Assembly (NCBI RefSeq): GCF_019279795.1
Contig: NC_056734.1
Span: forward strand, 1,078,146 to 1,142,145
From: Protopterus annectens
Lineage: Eukaryota > Chordata > Ceratodontiformes > Protopteridae
Direction: 5' to 3'
Length of the DNA stretch: 64,000 nt
In this document: in pieces, positions 1 to 12,519 of the stretch
Numbering within the stretch: position 1 is the first letter of the stretch
Layout: every line of letters starts with the position of its first letter
Made by a program: the position numbers and the translations under genes
Notes under the pieces: model-generated
What the model was told of the DNA's origin: nothing
What the model saw: only the letters and a program-made list of their open reading frames with translations
Database searches by the model: none

Positions 1-262
1 CTATATGGCAAGGAACGGAATAACCAGATGTAGATGTATATATGTAGAGGTATGTGTGTGTATATCTACCCATAGCAACATAGAGATAAGCCTCTCCCTC
101 TCCGTAGTACAAATGTATACATACAGAGACAGAATACAGATACATACCCACATATAAATATATACATATGCAGACACCCATAGACCCATATGTTGTTAGA
201 TATATATATGTATAGACAGCAATATATAAATATATACATGTATGCATACATATACAGATATA

Positions 263-359
<97 letters not shown>

Positions 360-1020
360 GTAAATATACACATGTATATAGCTAGGATATGATACAGCAG
401 TTATGAGTTACATATGTTCACAGGCCGTGCATATGGGGGTGAGGGGTCCAATAAACAAACGTGTAACACGTAGCATCAACCCCCCCCCCCAGCTAGGCCG
501 GTGAGACATACAGACACACAATAAAAGTAAACACACCACTGCTTCCCAGACCACCGGCAGGATACTACCAGTGGGAGAGACCTGCCAGGTCTAATCTTGA
601 AACATAGACATCGATGTCCCTTGTGGGACACCAAAAATTAATGATCATCGGAGGCAGTCCCAGTAATGATTCATCAAACCAGGCTGTAGATGTACATGGA
701 CCAGTAGGTTGTGCAAGCCTGATAACCCATGGGTCGACACAATGTATGACATGTGTCCCGACATGGGGAGAGTGGGCAGTGTGTAGTGGTGTGTTTATAC
801 CCCACCTGCACCCACAGTAAGGATGAGTGCTGTAGAGGAGTGGCAGGTGGGGGAACTATGGGTATGCAATTATGGGCCTAGGCATGCAGGTGTTGGCTGG
901 CACAGTCATATTAGGACTGCCCCAGGGATGTAAGTAATATTCCAAAATGGGCATAGCTGATGCCCATACCTCTCAACCCCTAAGAGCAAATCCACTGGAC
1001 AGGACATAAACCATTGGGGA
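1..1020. other. Simple-repeat-rich stretch, no gene recognised
   Basis: The first 360 bases are TA/CA-rich and end in a long (TA)n. A run of ten C residues lies at 481-490. The remainder reads as low-complexity CA/TG-rich sequence. Short open frames on both strands show no family resemblance. Confidence 0.5.
265..353. repeat. (TA)n microsatellite
   Basis: An almost uninterrupted alternating TA tract of about 90 bp, directly visible. Confidence 0.95.
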
Positions 1021-1360
1021 ACAAATAGGGACCATACCTCTGAACTGTCCCCGATTTCCAGGGACGTCCCTGATTTTGACTCAATTTCTAACTCTGTCCC
1101 ACTTAATCCCTCCTAAAACTAGTGACTTTTGGAGGAAAGGTGGTGAATTACATGTAATGAATAATGACAACAATTAAGAGTTATAAACATCATTTACCTC
1201 AGAAAATGTGTATGAATTCATATGCTCTGAGTCTGTCAATGTGTCAGGTTAATAGCACCAATAATTTAAATGTGTCCCTGATGTTGTTATGACGTGTCCC
1301 TGATTCAGTTGGTATTTTTCCCCAATCGTATGAGAGGTCTGATAGGGACAGAAAGCACAT
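1020..1360. repeat. Possible MITE-like repeat with GTCCCTGAT motifs
   Basis: The motif GTCCCTGAT and close variants occurs four times: twice near the left edge and twice near the right. The edges read ACCATACCTCTGAAC on the left and, in reverse complement, ACCTCTCATACG on the right, a weak inverted repeat. Composition is AT-richer than the surroundings. This could be a small non-autonomous DNA transposon; no target duplication was established. Confidence 0.25.
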
Positions 1361-1829
1361 ATTCCACTGACAACCTTAGAAAGATGATAGAATATTAGGT
1401 ATGCAGTAGCATGACTCGGCTGAAGGATGTGGGTTCCAAAACCCAATTACTTGTTTGTATTGAAGAGTGTCAGTTCCCATGTATTAGCCAGACAGGTGCA
1501 GATTGTAAGAGGAACACACCAATAATATGAATCAAACTCTGGACAGGCCGCGGATTCCGTACAGTCGAACGGCATGCTTTCGCCTAATGGGCAGCCATTC
1601 CCGATACTGTAGGCATGTAATCCGATGTAATAGGCATCACAAGGTAATATCATAGTCCTCACTCCCACCCAGGGTGTGAGTGTCAGATGCAAACACCAAA
1701 TGCAGTGCATTTGCAAGTGCGGGAGCAAGCGGGTGTAAGCCTGTTTGGCCGCCAGTATGCAAGTATTACACTGGTGAAGCAATGTAGAGGCTAACTGAGT
1801 GTAAGAAACTGTAACCAGAGGTTAGCATT

Positions 1830-2003
1830 GCTTAGCTCTGCACAAACCCATGCACACCCACTCACAACTGCTTTAATGTGCCTTAATCACTCCGTATCCA
1901 ATGGCCTTGTTCTGCCCAGCAACAAAATAAATGGCCTCTGCAAGGCTCAAAACCAGGACCCTGCACACACAGCTATTGTGATTTACCACTAAGCCATGGC
2001 AGA
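1830..2003 (-). repeat. tRNA-derived SINE, family A (copy A1)
   Basis: The reverse complement starts CCATGGCTTAGTGGTAA (box A-like). About 35 bp on comes a degenerate box B (GGTTTTGAGCC), then a body shared with the copies at 6225, 23846, 24056 and 25014. The body contains CTTACAACTGCTT-type and GTTTACC-type words. Decayed. Confidence 0.55.
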
Positions 2004-2760
2004 TATACAGACATCGGATCTTATCACAAACATATCATCCAGCGCAGTCATTCAACAGTATAGGAAATGTATTCCATCATGTAGATGTATGTGTGAGTGT
2101 TTATGTCCAGATATAGATACATACATATATATAGATATATCAAGAACATCCCATGTGACAACAAAGCATTACAAAGGAATGAAAAGGGAAACACCAGCAA
2201 TGCCTGTATTATGTAGTGGTGTTGTCCTATGTAATATCAAGACTCCCTCAGACAGACATGTGTCATTAATACATGCAAACATTTGTACATTGGCCAAATA
2301 CATCACTCTGTGCATTTTATTTACATTAACACAACAGTTCCTGTCCAATCATTATGTGAGAACAGTACTCTTGCAAGGTGCTGTGTGACATCATCATCAT
2401 GATAAAGGTAAATGGGGTAACCATAGAGGGACTGGTAGTGTTGTGTGTACAATGGGGTCATCTGCATCACGTGTACCTGGAACCTTTAGGAGTCATGTGC
2501 ATACCAGGATCATGTGCCTGAGAGACAGGGGTGAGGACAACTGGAGTATGTTGTGATGCATATTAAAAGGGTTACATGTGTCCAGTGGACACGTGTGTGA
2601 AATGGACAGCTATGTATGGGGCAAATGTTGTTCTAGGAACCGATTGGCCTTTTGTTTCCATAGGGTGAGAGTGGGATGTGGGGGAAGGAGAGTAGGTATG
2701 CTCGTGGAGGATAGGTTGGGTAGGATGACAGACAAGACAGCATACAGGGTCAGTATATGA
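2003..2760. other. No gene recognised
   Basis: CA/TG-rich sequence with short TA runs near 2125-2150. Open frames up to 130 codons show no recognisable domain. Confidence 0.4.
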
Positions 2761-2789
2761 CACATGGGGGGATACACCTTGGATGGGGA

Positions 2790-3260
2790 GGGGTGTTCAG
2801 CAGTCACAAGCCCATGAGCCCCAGATGGAAACAGTGGGATGGAGGTCCCCAGCCATGGGCAGCCACCACTGCACCAAAACAGCCGCAAAGGTGGCAGTGC
2901 TGGGGGCTGTCTAGGAGGGCAGGCTCACCCTGTAAATGTGACACTCTGCCCTCGAGCTGGTGTATCTGGCCTCAAAACCCCTTATTGAGCCCCCTACACA
3001 CCACGTCCGGGACTGTACGACAGCAGACATGTTCCTGTCTGGACCTGCTCCCAGGGGACAAGCCCCATCCTCAGTGGCGGTTCCACCAGAAGGTGGTGCA
3101 GAGCCAACAGAGGTGGAGGTCCAAGGCTGGGCCCCAGATGTGCTGGTGCCCGGTGCCATGGCCAGCTGAAGTGGGACAGGAGGTTCTGCCGGGACCTCCA
3201 AACCCATACAGCCTATGGTGTTGCAGTTTAAACACAGATATGGCTTAGTAATAGTCAACA
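2790..3260 (-). CDS. Possible decayed coding exon of unknown function
   Basis: This is a GC-rich island in otherwise CA/TG-rich DNA. On the minus strand an open frame of 117 codons (3264-2911) runs through a proline, serine, threonine and glycine-rich stretch (for example PAEPPVPLQL and GSAPPSGGTATED). It then reaches a donor-like CAG/GGTGAG near 2933. The same minus strand carries the transposase and Myb-like genes, so this could be a further exon of the giant element. I recognise no domain. It could equally be a GC-rich repeat with a chance frame. Confidence 0.2.
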
Positions 3261-3269
3261 GCATTCAGG

Positions 3270-4130
3270 ATTACTTATAACAGCATGCATAGATATGACC
3301 ATCAACCCAACACAACAGATGGTATACATTTGCAGAGGGAGCACAACACATGCATATATACTGCATGACATCTGTACAAAGTGTAGAAGACTTGTGACTG
3401 CAGCTATGAACAGTGGCCCATTATTGGCATGTCACTGAGAACCCCAGACAGTGTCTGTCATACCACTGTTTCATGTGACATATGTCCAATCAGGGATGCG
3501 ATGGCAGTAACTCATCACTATCACCATGTACTGACTGCAATCCTCACACTATGCTCCTGCAGTTCACAGATGTGTGTTCAGTGAGTAACACAGGAAACAA
3601 ATGGTTCCACACACTGACCAGTCCACAGATGGCCCTACAGATGGGGGTCCCTCACAAACAGAGCACTGTCTTGTCAGTTTTAAAACATGCAGAATAGCCA
3701 TTACCACACACAACTTGTTAAACAGGCAGTAGTCTCAATGAAGCATAGCTACACTTACATGCTGTAGTCATGTCTGGCACATCACCCTCCTGTCTTTAGG
3801 CTATTTCCCACTGTGTATGTTGTTTGAGGAACATCCAGATATCATCTGTGATGCCGTTTACCAAACACCAGATCCAGGTACCACTCACAGCGACTGTCAT
3901 GGGCAAACACCAACATGATGTTCCTAGATATTGTACTGTGTTTCCATGTGATTGGCTATGGGAACATCATCACAGCTGTTCCACATGCAATCAGCTAGAG
4001 GAGGACTGCAATAGGTGCAGAGGCCATCACCTGATCATGACCATCACTTACAAAACACAAGCTGCTGCTGAGCAGGTGTACAACTCCACATCCACCAGAG
4101 AGTGTGTGGGAGGGACAGACAGAGGCAAAG
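3270..4130. other. No gene recognised
   Basis: CA/TG-rich DNA without a recognisable repeat unit. A plus-strand frame at 3824-4213 looks like chance sequence running into the SINE-like segment that follows. Confidence 0.4.
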
Positions 4131-4149
4131 TACATCAGAGAAGGGCTTG

Positions 4150-4262
4150 GAGACTAAAACCTAAGCATCGTCTGTCACACACCTACCAGTACAGGGGTTC
4201 AAACCCTGACTGACTAGTCATTACTATTACAAGTGCATGCAGTTACTCCATGTGCCACAAAG
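4150..4262 (-). repeat. tRNA-derived SINE, family B fragment
   Basis: The reverse complement reads GGCACATGGAGTAACTGCAT ... AGTCAGGGTTTGAACCCCTG, a box-B-like motif preceded by a region matching the tRNA-like part of the tandem units at 5565-6215. Confidence 0.4.
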
Positions 4263-4264
4263 CT

Positions 4265-5560
4265 GACATGTTGGTGTGCTGTAAGAACATATATGTGTGC
4301 TGGTGAGCGACATCTGCAACAGAGATATAGTAGACATACATTAGGTGTAGCACACATGGCTGTCCACATGAATGGATGTCATTGTCAACACAACCACACT
4401 CTCTAATGGACTCACATTGACACACTTTGCCAGGCCCACAAATACACTTCCTAACTACTTAGTTTGCCACACTGCAGTAATGCACAGGTACTACATGCAC
4501 CACAGGGGATATCCGGAGGTTCTATGGGCTAGGGCATGTGAACGTGTTTGACATCTGTCGGTATGCCAATGGGAGTTATACTGGGAGTGACTGTGGTTGG
4601 GAGCATCATACCCCACATGCAGACACAAGGTGCCAGTACTGACATGCATGTGTGCATTGCTTCATGGGTGTGTAGTGGTTGGCTGTGCAAGATGGCTGTA
4701 CAAGGCTGGGTGAGGGGTAATCCTTGGCATCATGCCACCCGACAATGGTGTGCAGTGTGGTACAGGGTGTAGTGTCTGCAATGTCCCACACAGATGGGTA
4801 TTGTATGAACTGTCCTGACATCCTGGTTACCATTGTGTATGGCCATAGCTTTGCAATGCATGCCATGTCTGTGTTTGATAGTCCTTGACATGGACATTGC
4901 CTGGGATGTGCATGTCCCACAATAATGTACAGTGACATGTACAAGTGTACCTGGTTTGGCTGGCACATGTTGTGTACACAGACTGTTATCCTCAGATATG
5001 CCAATACTGGCCTGGTGTGGCAGGACCTGCTTATAGACAGCAGGTTGACCCTGCACCTGCATTGATAGCATGATACAGGTATTCCCTGGTGTCAGTGGCA
5101 TCGGTCCATACAGGGCACATGTGTAAGGCATTGTATGGCCTCTGTGGATCACATTTGATGGCACCACATATGTTGCAGGCATCCAGTGGGGAACATAGTG
5201 AAGGCACATTGTCTGCAATTATGTGCCTATTGTACTGCTGTACAGGGTGCCATGCCCTCTGCAGCCCACTGCAATCACACCATGCCTACTATCTGTCATC
5301 AATGTGCAGGGTACTAGCAACATAGCGGGATATTCTAGGCAAGTGTGTTTGTGTATGACACATGGGTTCAGAACATATTCTGGGTAATAGTAGGGTTGCA
5401 TACTTTGTTCACCAGGCCTTTTGCCAGATGTAGGGGTATGGCTTGCCAACACAGTCCCTTGGCTGACTGACATCTGTACTCCTCGTGAGGTGGACATTGT
5501 GACATATAATATGGACACCATATAGGAAAACTACAAAATCCACTCCCCAACATGTCCAGT
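4265..5560. other. No gene recognised
   Basis: CA/TG-rich, with many CATG and TGTAC words. Long minus-strand frames (5218-4730, 5004-4606) are rich in His, Thr and Cys and look compositional rather than protein-like. Confidence 0.4.
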
Positions 5561-5564
5561 GGTT

Positions 5565-6215
5565 AGACACTCACAGCCACCTCCACACAGGCTCTGACTG
5601 TCAAACACACACACACACACCTGCCATGTCTTGGAATAGAACCCCTACCTAACTAGTGTATCACACTACAGCATTACACAGTTACAGCACATGCTATGGA
5701 GATTACTGGGTTACAGCAGTCCCAGAGGTGTATTACTAGGTGGGTGACAACAGCAGGATTGCCAAAGGTGGTTATGTGAATTGTAAAGAGTGTGCATACT
5801 CTAAAAAGCATTGTTACTTTCTCAGGCAGACAGACACACACACACAGTTGGCCTCTCTTGGAATAGAACCCCTACCTAACTAGTTTATCACACTACAGCA
5901 ATACACAGTTACAGCACATGCTACAGAGAATACTGGGTTACAGCAGTCCCAGAGGTGTATTTCTAGGTGGGTGACATCAGCAGGATTGCCAAAGGTGGGT
6001 ATGTGAATTGTAAAGAGTGTGCATACTCTAAAAGCATTGTTTCTTTCACAGGCAGACACACACACACAGTTGACCTGTCTGGGATTAGAACACCTACCAA
6101 ACTAGTTTAACACACTACAGCATTACACAGTTACAGCACACACCATGGAGATTACTGGGTTACAGCAGTCCCAGAGGTGTATTCGTAGGTGGGTGACATC
6201 AGCAGGATTGCCAAA
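5565..6215 (-). repeat. Tandem array of about three 225-bp units with tRNA-like (SINE B) sequence
   Basis: The segment AACCCCTACCTAAC recurs at 5640, 5867 and (as AACACCTACCAAAC) 6089, giving periods of 227 and 222 bp. Each unit has a CA tract, a reverse-orientation box-B-like segment (GGAATAGAACCCC), a tRNA-like stretch, CAGCAGTCCCAGAGGTGTAT and GGTGGGTGACA. Units are very similar, so the expansion is more recent than the decayed SINEs nearby. Confidence 0.85.
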
Positions 6216-6224
6216 GAAGGGCAT

Positions 6225-6412
6225 TTCAAGTGTACTGTGAGTTGTACATGTCTGTTACCTGCGTGTACCCACTGCTTACTGTCACAAAAACACATTTACA
6301 CCTGCTTACAACTGTCTTATGCAGTCCTAATTGACAGTATCAACAAGGCTTGCAGGTCTTGAACCCTGGACCATGCACACTGAGGTCACTGGATGTACCA
6401 CTAAGCCATCTG
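6225..6412 (-). repeat. tRNA-derived SINE, family A (copy A2)
   Basis: The reverse complement shows box-A-like GATGGCTTAGTGGTAC and box-B-like GGGTTCAAGACC with the family A body after it. It is joined on the right to the composite repeat at 6412-6960, the same arrangement as at 24440-25240. Confidence 0.6.
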
Positions 6413-6577
6413 GGTTGTATACATGTTGCATGGAGTCTATAATGCACATCTTACTACAGGTATTCCACAGTACTGAAAACAAATGGGACAGTCACTTTGT
6501 GTACATATGTACAGTACCCTTGAATGTACTGTACTCTGTGAAACAACAAAGACAAGTCTACATCTGTACAACTGTCA

Positions 6578-6663
<86 letters not shown>

Positions 6664-6667
6664 CACA

Positions 6668-6746
<79 letters not shown>

Positions 6747-6960
6747 GTCTGAACACCCTTTGTGACACAGAAGGGTTCCAAAGGAACTGACATGTACACA
6801 AAACAGAGGCATCTCTTGTGTTATAACATTTAAATCTTAAGCAGTTCACCAGAGAAGGGATGGTTGTTGTGTATGTGGAGTTTGGGGTGGGGAATGATGG
6901 CTAATGTAATCTACCCCAGGGATTGTGGAGTTAGGGTGGGGAATGATGGGTATGGACCTA
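6412..6960 (+). repeat. Composite repeat unit 1 with double (TA)n core
   Basis: Left part contains GGGACAGTCACTTTGTGTAC. Then come (TA)n at 6583-6656, a short CA-rich spacer and a second (TA)n at 6673-6735. The right part contains TTTGTGACACAGAAG and TGGTTGTTGTGTATGTG. The whole series is matched in reverse complement by 24440-25010, so this is a dispersed unit of about 700 bp including its SINE A end. Confidence 0.7.
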
Positions 6961-7290
6961 CACCCCAGTGACCACTTCTGTGTCACTGCTCGACAGTGGC
7001 ACAGGAAAATAACATACCCAACTGTAGTCATGCTTGACTGTGTATTCTTTACCATTCCTAACTATGTAATACTTTGTAGACACCGGTCACCACAGATGGC
7101 TACCATGGTGTGCTAAAAGACATTACACATGTGTATGCCTGGCTACAGGGTAGTCACACACACAAACATGCACACACTTGCCAGTATTGTGCATACACAT
7201 CTTGCCTATGTAAAGGTAACTAGTACAGTGGTATGCAGTTGGGGTATGTGCCACAGAACACATACAATTACACTTACTCTGATTCCACTT
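6960..7290. other. No gene recognised
   Basis: Unique-looking CA/TG-rich DNA between two repeats. Confidence 0.4.
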
Positions 7291-7650
7291 CTGAGCTGGG
7301 TGACATCACAGGACCGATTACTTGCAGTGGGGAGGGGGGAAGAGAGAGGTTTAGCAGTTGACAAGGATAAAGGCCAGTGCAAAAGGAGGTATCTCTTTGG
7401 AATGCAGCAAAACCCACTGTCATGACAGGATGCAGACACAAATACACACACACAACCACACTCAGCCATTTGCTGACACACACACTCAGGCATTTGCTGA
7501 CACACACACTCAGGCATTTGCTGTCACACACACAAACACACACACACAGTTGCCAGTGGTGGGATCAGAACTCCTGCCTATCTACAGATCACTATTACAG
7601 TACTACACAGTTACAAGATGCCACAGAGATTACACATTCCAAGGCAGTCA
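7290..7650 (-). repeat. SINE family B long unit (inverted partner at 11510-11850)
   Basis: Contains GGGTGACATCACAG, a purine-rich stretch, GATAAAGGCCAGTG, a CA-rich minisatellite with CACTCAGGCATTTGCTGACA repeats, CACAGTTGCCAGTG, then a box-B-like segment and GATGCCACAGAGATTACAC. The same series occurs in reverse complement at 11510-11850. Confidence 0.65.
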
Positions 7651-7861
7651 GACTGCCCTTCTAAGATTGAGGACAACAACAGGGAGACTGACAGTCATGA
7701 AGTACATAGCTGTAAACCTGTGTGTTTAAAGTAGGTGTCCATTACAACCTGTATGCACAAACAAGACACATCATCTGCAGGTAGGCCTGAGAGGTATAGT
7801 TGTAGCACAACAGGAACCTGAACTGGAGTATGGCCATCTGTGGAATGGACAACTACTATCA

Positions 7862-8125
7862 CTATACAGGGTTACAGTGGGCATGCTCATACACTTAGTA
7901 GCACAGGGCCATTTGGGATGCACTATGACTACAACTACACAAGGTTATACTGGGCATGCTCATACACTTAGTAACAAAGGGCTTGTTGGATGCACTGACT
8001 CAAATTACACAAGGTGGCAGTGGGTACGCTCATACACTTAGTAGCACAGGGCTGTTTGGGATGCACTCCGATTCTAACCACTGAAGGCCACAGTGTGCAT
8101 GCTCATACACTTACATGTACAGAAC
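7862..8125. repeat. Minisatellite, about 72 bp x 4
   Basis: GCATGCTCATACACTTA (with small changes) recurs at 7881, 7954, 8024 and 8097. The units also share ACTACACAAGG and GGGATGCACT. Confidence 0.85.
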
Positions 8126-11100
8126 ACATTGTAATGGACTCCTATTGTAAACACACAGGTTTACAGCTAGGTACATCTTACCTGTCAGTATATATGCACA
8201 TCATACTGGTTTACTACCTGATACCTGTATGTGGCCCGTAAATGATATATCTGTGTCTGTGCTGTGTGATACACATGCATACATGTACATGAAGTACTGA
8301 CATATATATGTTAAGTATACACATTCATGCATGTGTGGACATGACAGACAATAGGTTACCTGGGTCACACAGGCAGATGCTACCTACAGCATGTGTCACA
8401 CACCTTGCTGCCCTGAAAGGCATACATTGATAGCAGGTTGTGGACAGTGGCATTATACGTGGAACAGTGGCATGTGCAAGCATAATGTGTGAGCCACCTT
8501 GTGTAATGGTACTGAGGTGCAGGTGTCAAGATGACCTCTCCCGGCTGTGTTAGTAGTTGTCATTATTAGCAGGACTGCTACCCTAAGTATATCTCACATT
8601 GGTCATATACACAAGTTCTGCTGCTGTCCGTCACCTTACATGAGGCATTTGCTACCAAGCACATTAATGCCACTCACAGTGATGTCATGGTATGAGTGGC
8701 AACTGCTAGACCAAAACAATGAGCCAATGTCCTGCTGTTATTATGAGGTTGTCCAGTGTCTGTCATTCTGGGCTGTCATGACTGAATGACAAGCCTTCAA
8801 CACAGAGCACATGCATCCATGTTTCACATGTGTGTGGATAATACCTAGGTCACATTTACCCATATAGCCGCATTCCAAGGCAAATGTCCTACACCCAGAA
8901 GTAACACCCTGACACCTACAAGACAATTGCATTGGATGCTTATGCTAACCAGTGCTAGATGTGTGGCTTTAGTAATCCATTTGCTCAATGTAGAACCTAC
9001 AATGGGGAATACTGACATCTGTGCAGTGAGGAACACCTGGCTGAAGGCTCTGTAGTGCACAATTGCACTACCACCATATAACTCAGATCCAGACATGTGG
9101 GCCATAACAGTGGTATGGACCATTCCAGGTGGTGGTGTACACATATTCATAAAGGCTACTCACATGTAAAGACCACTACTCTGACATAACACATCACAGA
9201 TGAGTCAGGTACAGGTGACAGTGGCAAATGCTGCATTCTAGGTTGTATCCTCATATACATCCACCACCTTGTCCCCAGACTACCAACACACATCCATATG
9301 TGGTATGACATAGTATGGTAGACCACCAGATAACCCTCGATTGGTGGACTGTACCTAGGCCTACATCAACTGTGCAAAGTACCCATGTACAGACACAGCT
9401 GCATAATGTGTTATGCAATGCAATAATACCACTGTTTGTAACCAGCTCAGTTGTACACATACCAGGGTCCCTCAGATGTTGTCAGCATTAACACGGTCGA
9501 CTGTTGCTGTACACCAGTAAACAACACCCTCATGGTTGGATATGACCTAACTGTACCTGCCCTGGATATGTACATCCCACACTCATACAACATAAATGAC
9601 ATTACCATAGCTTTCGTTATCCTTTCTACATACAGGTGGCTACAGTCATTACACACATGCACATGGCAGATAGCATGCTAACAGTACATAAGGTTTGATA
9701 TCTATGTTAACAGAGGTAATATTCCTCTCTACTGGTCACCCATGACACCTATCATATCATACAACACCCCATGTGGCATGTATGTCTTTAGACATGTCCA
9801 CCTAATGCAATGCCTACAAACATACCCAAATAACAGGATCATAGGACCTACACAAGGCCTGTATTGACAGACTCAGGGAAATCCAGCTCTGCTCTGTATG
9901 TTCCTGAGTAGTCACAGGTGATATGTTCATGACATGTACAGCCATGTGTGGCCACAGCTCCTACATATACCCCATGTCAACAATTGCAAGCCATGCATGC
10001 TGTGTGCTGTCTGGACATTAGCCTTAGTACCACAATAGCCAGTACATGCTGGGGTGAGATGTTTACAAGCCACAGACCTCACACATGCTTGAATGAGTGT
10101 ACTGCCTAGCTCTAACAGAGCACATTGCTGGCACTCTTCCAGTAAACATGAGGTGTGTGTGGCAAATATGATGTGCTCACTGTTGACCATTACAGTGCCC
10201 TGGCTTCACCATGGCACTGTCAAGTAACAGTTTGTAGGAGCATGACATGGAATAATGCTGTGTGTGTCTCGCTGATATGTGCTGTTGTCATATATGTACA
10301 CTTGGCTACTCGGTGAAGGTGGTGGTGTCCTACCAGTACATGAATACAACATCCATTATGGTGTAATGCTCGGCTATGTTTCACACATGGCATGGGGAAG
10401 GTGTGGAATGTATCCTCTTGACCTGCTAGTGCACTTACTGATGTAGACCGCATATGTGTACATGTATTGATGTTTGTGTAGATTCCATGTGTGTGCAGTG
10501 TCTGATGTCTGAAGGTGACTGTTGTCTTAGTACATCATGCTGTTGCAATACAGCCTCAACATTGCCAACTGTATATGGTGATATGCTCTAAGTACAGTAA
10601 GCCGTACATGAGGTATGGACAGATGTTTGGACATGACTACTAAGTGGTGGGGCTTCTTTGCAGATGAATGATTACTGAGGACAGCTCACTGGTGTGTTAC
10701 AACCAGTCCTACAATAACCTGTGTAACTGCTAAGGTCAGGTTTTGTTAATTGAAGTGGAAGACAGACAATGTAGAATGCTGTAAGGGTGACACTGAAGGC
10801 AAACCTCATGACACCTGTAACAGTAATACCTCCCTGTGCATATATTGTGCATATATCAGCACAGTTGGCAAAGGAAAGAGTCAGTAAGCTTTGTACCAGA
10901 TGCAATAGTGCTGTACTTCTGTAGTACCTATCATGAGATAGGCAGGTGTTTGATTCACAGTACTGGCACATGTGGGTGTGTGTGTCCATATATGTCACGT
11001 ATGGTTGGGAATACATCCCACATGTTATCACTCTCCTGAACACTGTTGTTGACACCAGTACAGAGTGAAGTGTAGAAAGAAAGGCATAGGCAGGTGGTTA

Positions 11101-11160
11101 AACCTCACACATGTAAAGTGTCTGTATGTGTGTGACATAGGTGTATATCTTTGTGAATGC
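8126..11160. other. 3 kb with no gene recognised
   Basis: CA/TG-rich sequence of the giant-element texture. No reading frame resembles a known protein and I see no RNA gene. Confidence 0.4.
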
Positions 11161-11263
<103 letters not shown>

Positions 11264-11509
11264 GCTGTCCGGTCCCTGGAGTGAGGCTGTATTTTACCAT
11301 AGTGAAATGTTAATGCCCCCCCCCATCCACTCAATGCAATCTAGCATCCCTGTTGATATCATCAATCATAGATGGGCATTCTAACTGCCTGTTAACATGT
11401 ACACCCTGGGGTGTGACCTGTTGTTACATAGCCTACTGATGGACCCCCCCCACATACACTCACTGCACTGTAGTATCCCTGTCGATGTCCTCGATCTTAG
11501 GCCATTCCA

Positions 11510-11850
11510 ACTACCTGTACATGTGTAATCTCTGTGGCATCTTGTAATTGCGTAGTACTATAATGATGATATGCACATAGGCAGGGGTTCTCATCCGAAC
11601 ACTGGCAACTGTGTGTGTGTGTGTCAGAGTGTGTGTTACTGTGTCTGTGAATCCCTGAGTGTGTGGGTGTGTCTGTGTTTGCATGCTGTCATGGCAGTGG
11701 GTATTACTGCTTCCCAATGAGAAGCCACTATTTCCACTGGCCTTTACCCTTGTCATCCAGCATACCACTCTTTTACCTCCTCCACGCTCCAGGTAACTAT
11801 ACCTGTGATGTCACCCACTATGGATGTGATGGCTCTGAACACAGTAGCTT
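11510..11850 (+). repeat. SINE family B long unit, inverted copy
   Basis: Plus strand starts GTGTAATCTCTGTGGCATCT, then box-B-like GGGGTTCTCATCC, CACTGGCAACTGTGTG, a TG-rich stretch, CACTGGCCTTTACCC and CTGTGATGTCACCCA. It is the reverse complement of 7290-7650, about 4 kb away. Confidence 0.65.
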
Positions 11851-11949
11851 ACTACACAGCTATCATGCTCTTGGATCATTAGAACAGTAAACATAATTGA
11901 AACATGGGAGAATATAACTGTGATGTGGAAGCTACAAAGTGCATGCAGG

Positions 11950-12060
11950 TATTGTCATACTGACCTGTGGGTAGTCAACATGTACATATGGGACACTAAC
12001 CGCAAACACCGACATCCCCGGCACATGCAACTACACCTGAAAGAGGAAGGCAGAACATCA
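11950..12060 (+). repeat. Possible SINE A tail remnant
   Basis: ACCGCAAACACCGACATCCC near 11998 resembles GCGCGCAAACACGGCCACAT at the 3' part of the SINE A copy at 25014-25240. Short and decayed. Confidence 0.3.
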
Positions 12061-12519
12061 AGATCAACATGCTGTTAGTGTTGTTACACATGATACATAC
12101 TGTCAAACATACAAAATGCATTCTAAAACTGTAATACATGGTATGTCTGCTGCCTGTCAACACTACTCAACAATATTAATCTACAATTGTCTACCTAGTA
12201 TGTTCACCCTGTGCATCAGACCATATGAACATGTCCCTGCACCGATGGTGTGGATGACAGGGATGCAGCACAGGCATCATCATATGCACAGGGTGATAAT
12301 GTTTGCCAGAGGCCTAGGCTGTGCCATTGGATGACATCATGTGTGTGTGTTAGGGCCTGTGATATCATTGGGCATGTGTGGATGTTATGCGTGTGTGTGT
12401 TGAGGTGCCCTACATTTGTTTCCAGTGTGTGTGTATGCATGCACACAGGTCTGGCATGTGGCTGGCCTACACAGGGGTATTATTGACAGCTGCAGACTGT
12501 ACAAGGCAGGTTTCACAGT
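12061..12519. other. 3' flank of the Myb-like gene; no separate gene recognised
   Basis: Lies directly downstream (minus strand) of the Myb-like gene's stop codon. CA/TG-rich. I could not pick out a convincing polyadenylation signal. Confidence 0.35.

Noticed and set aside
66-371. Open frames of alternating Tyr-Ile over (TA)n tracts (also at 6331-6849, 23228-23848 and 24671-24985)
   Set aside because: They are translations of TA dinucleotide repeats, not genes.
4730-5218. 162-codon minus-strand frame
   Set aside because: No domain; composition follows the CATG/TGT-rich DNA and no splice or start context supports it.
5565-6215. CRISPR-like array
   Set aside because: The three units are full-length tandem copies without distinct spacers, in a vertebrate genome.
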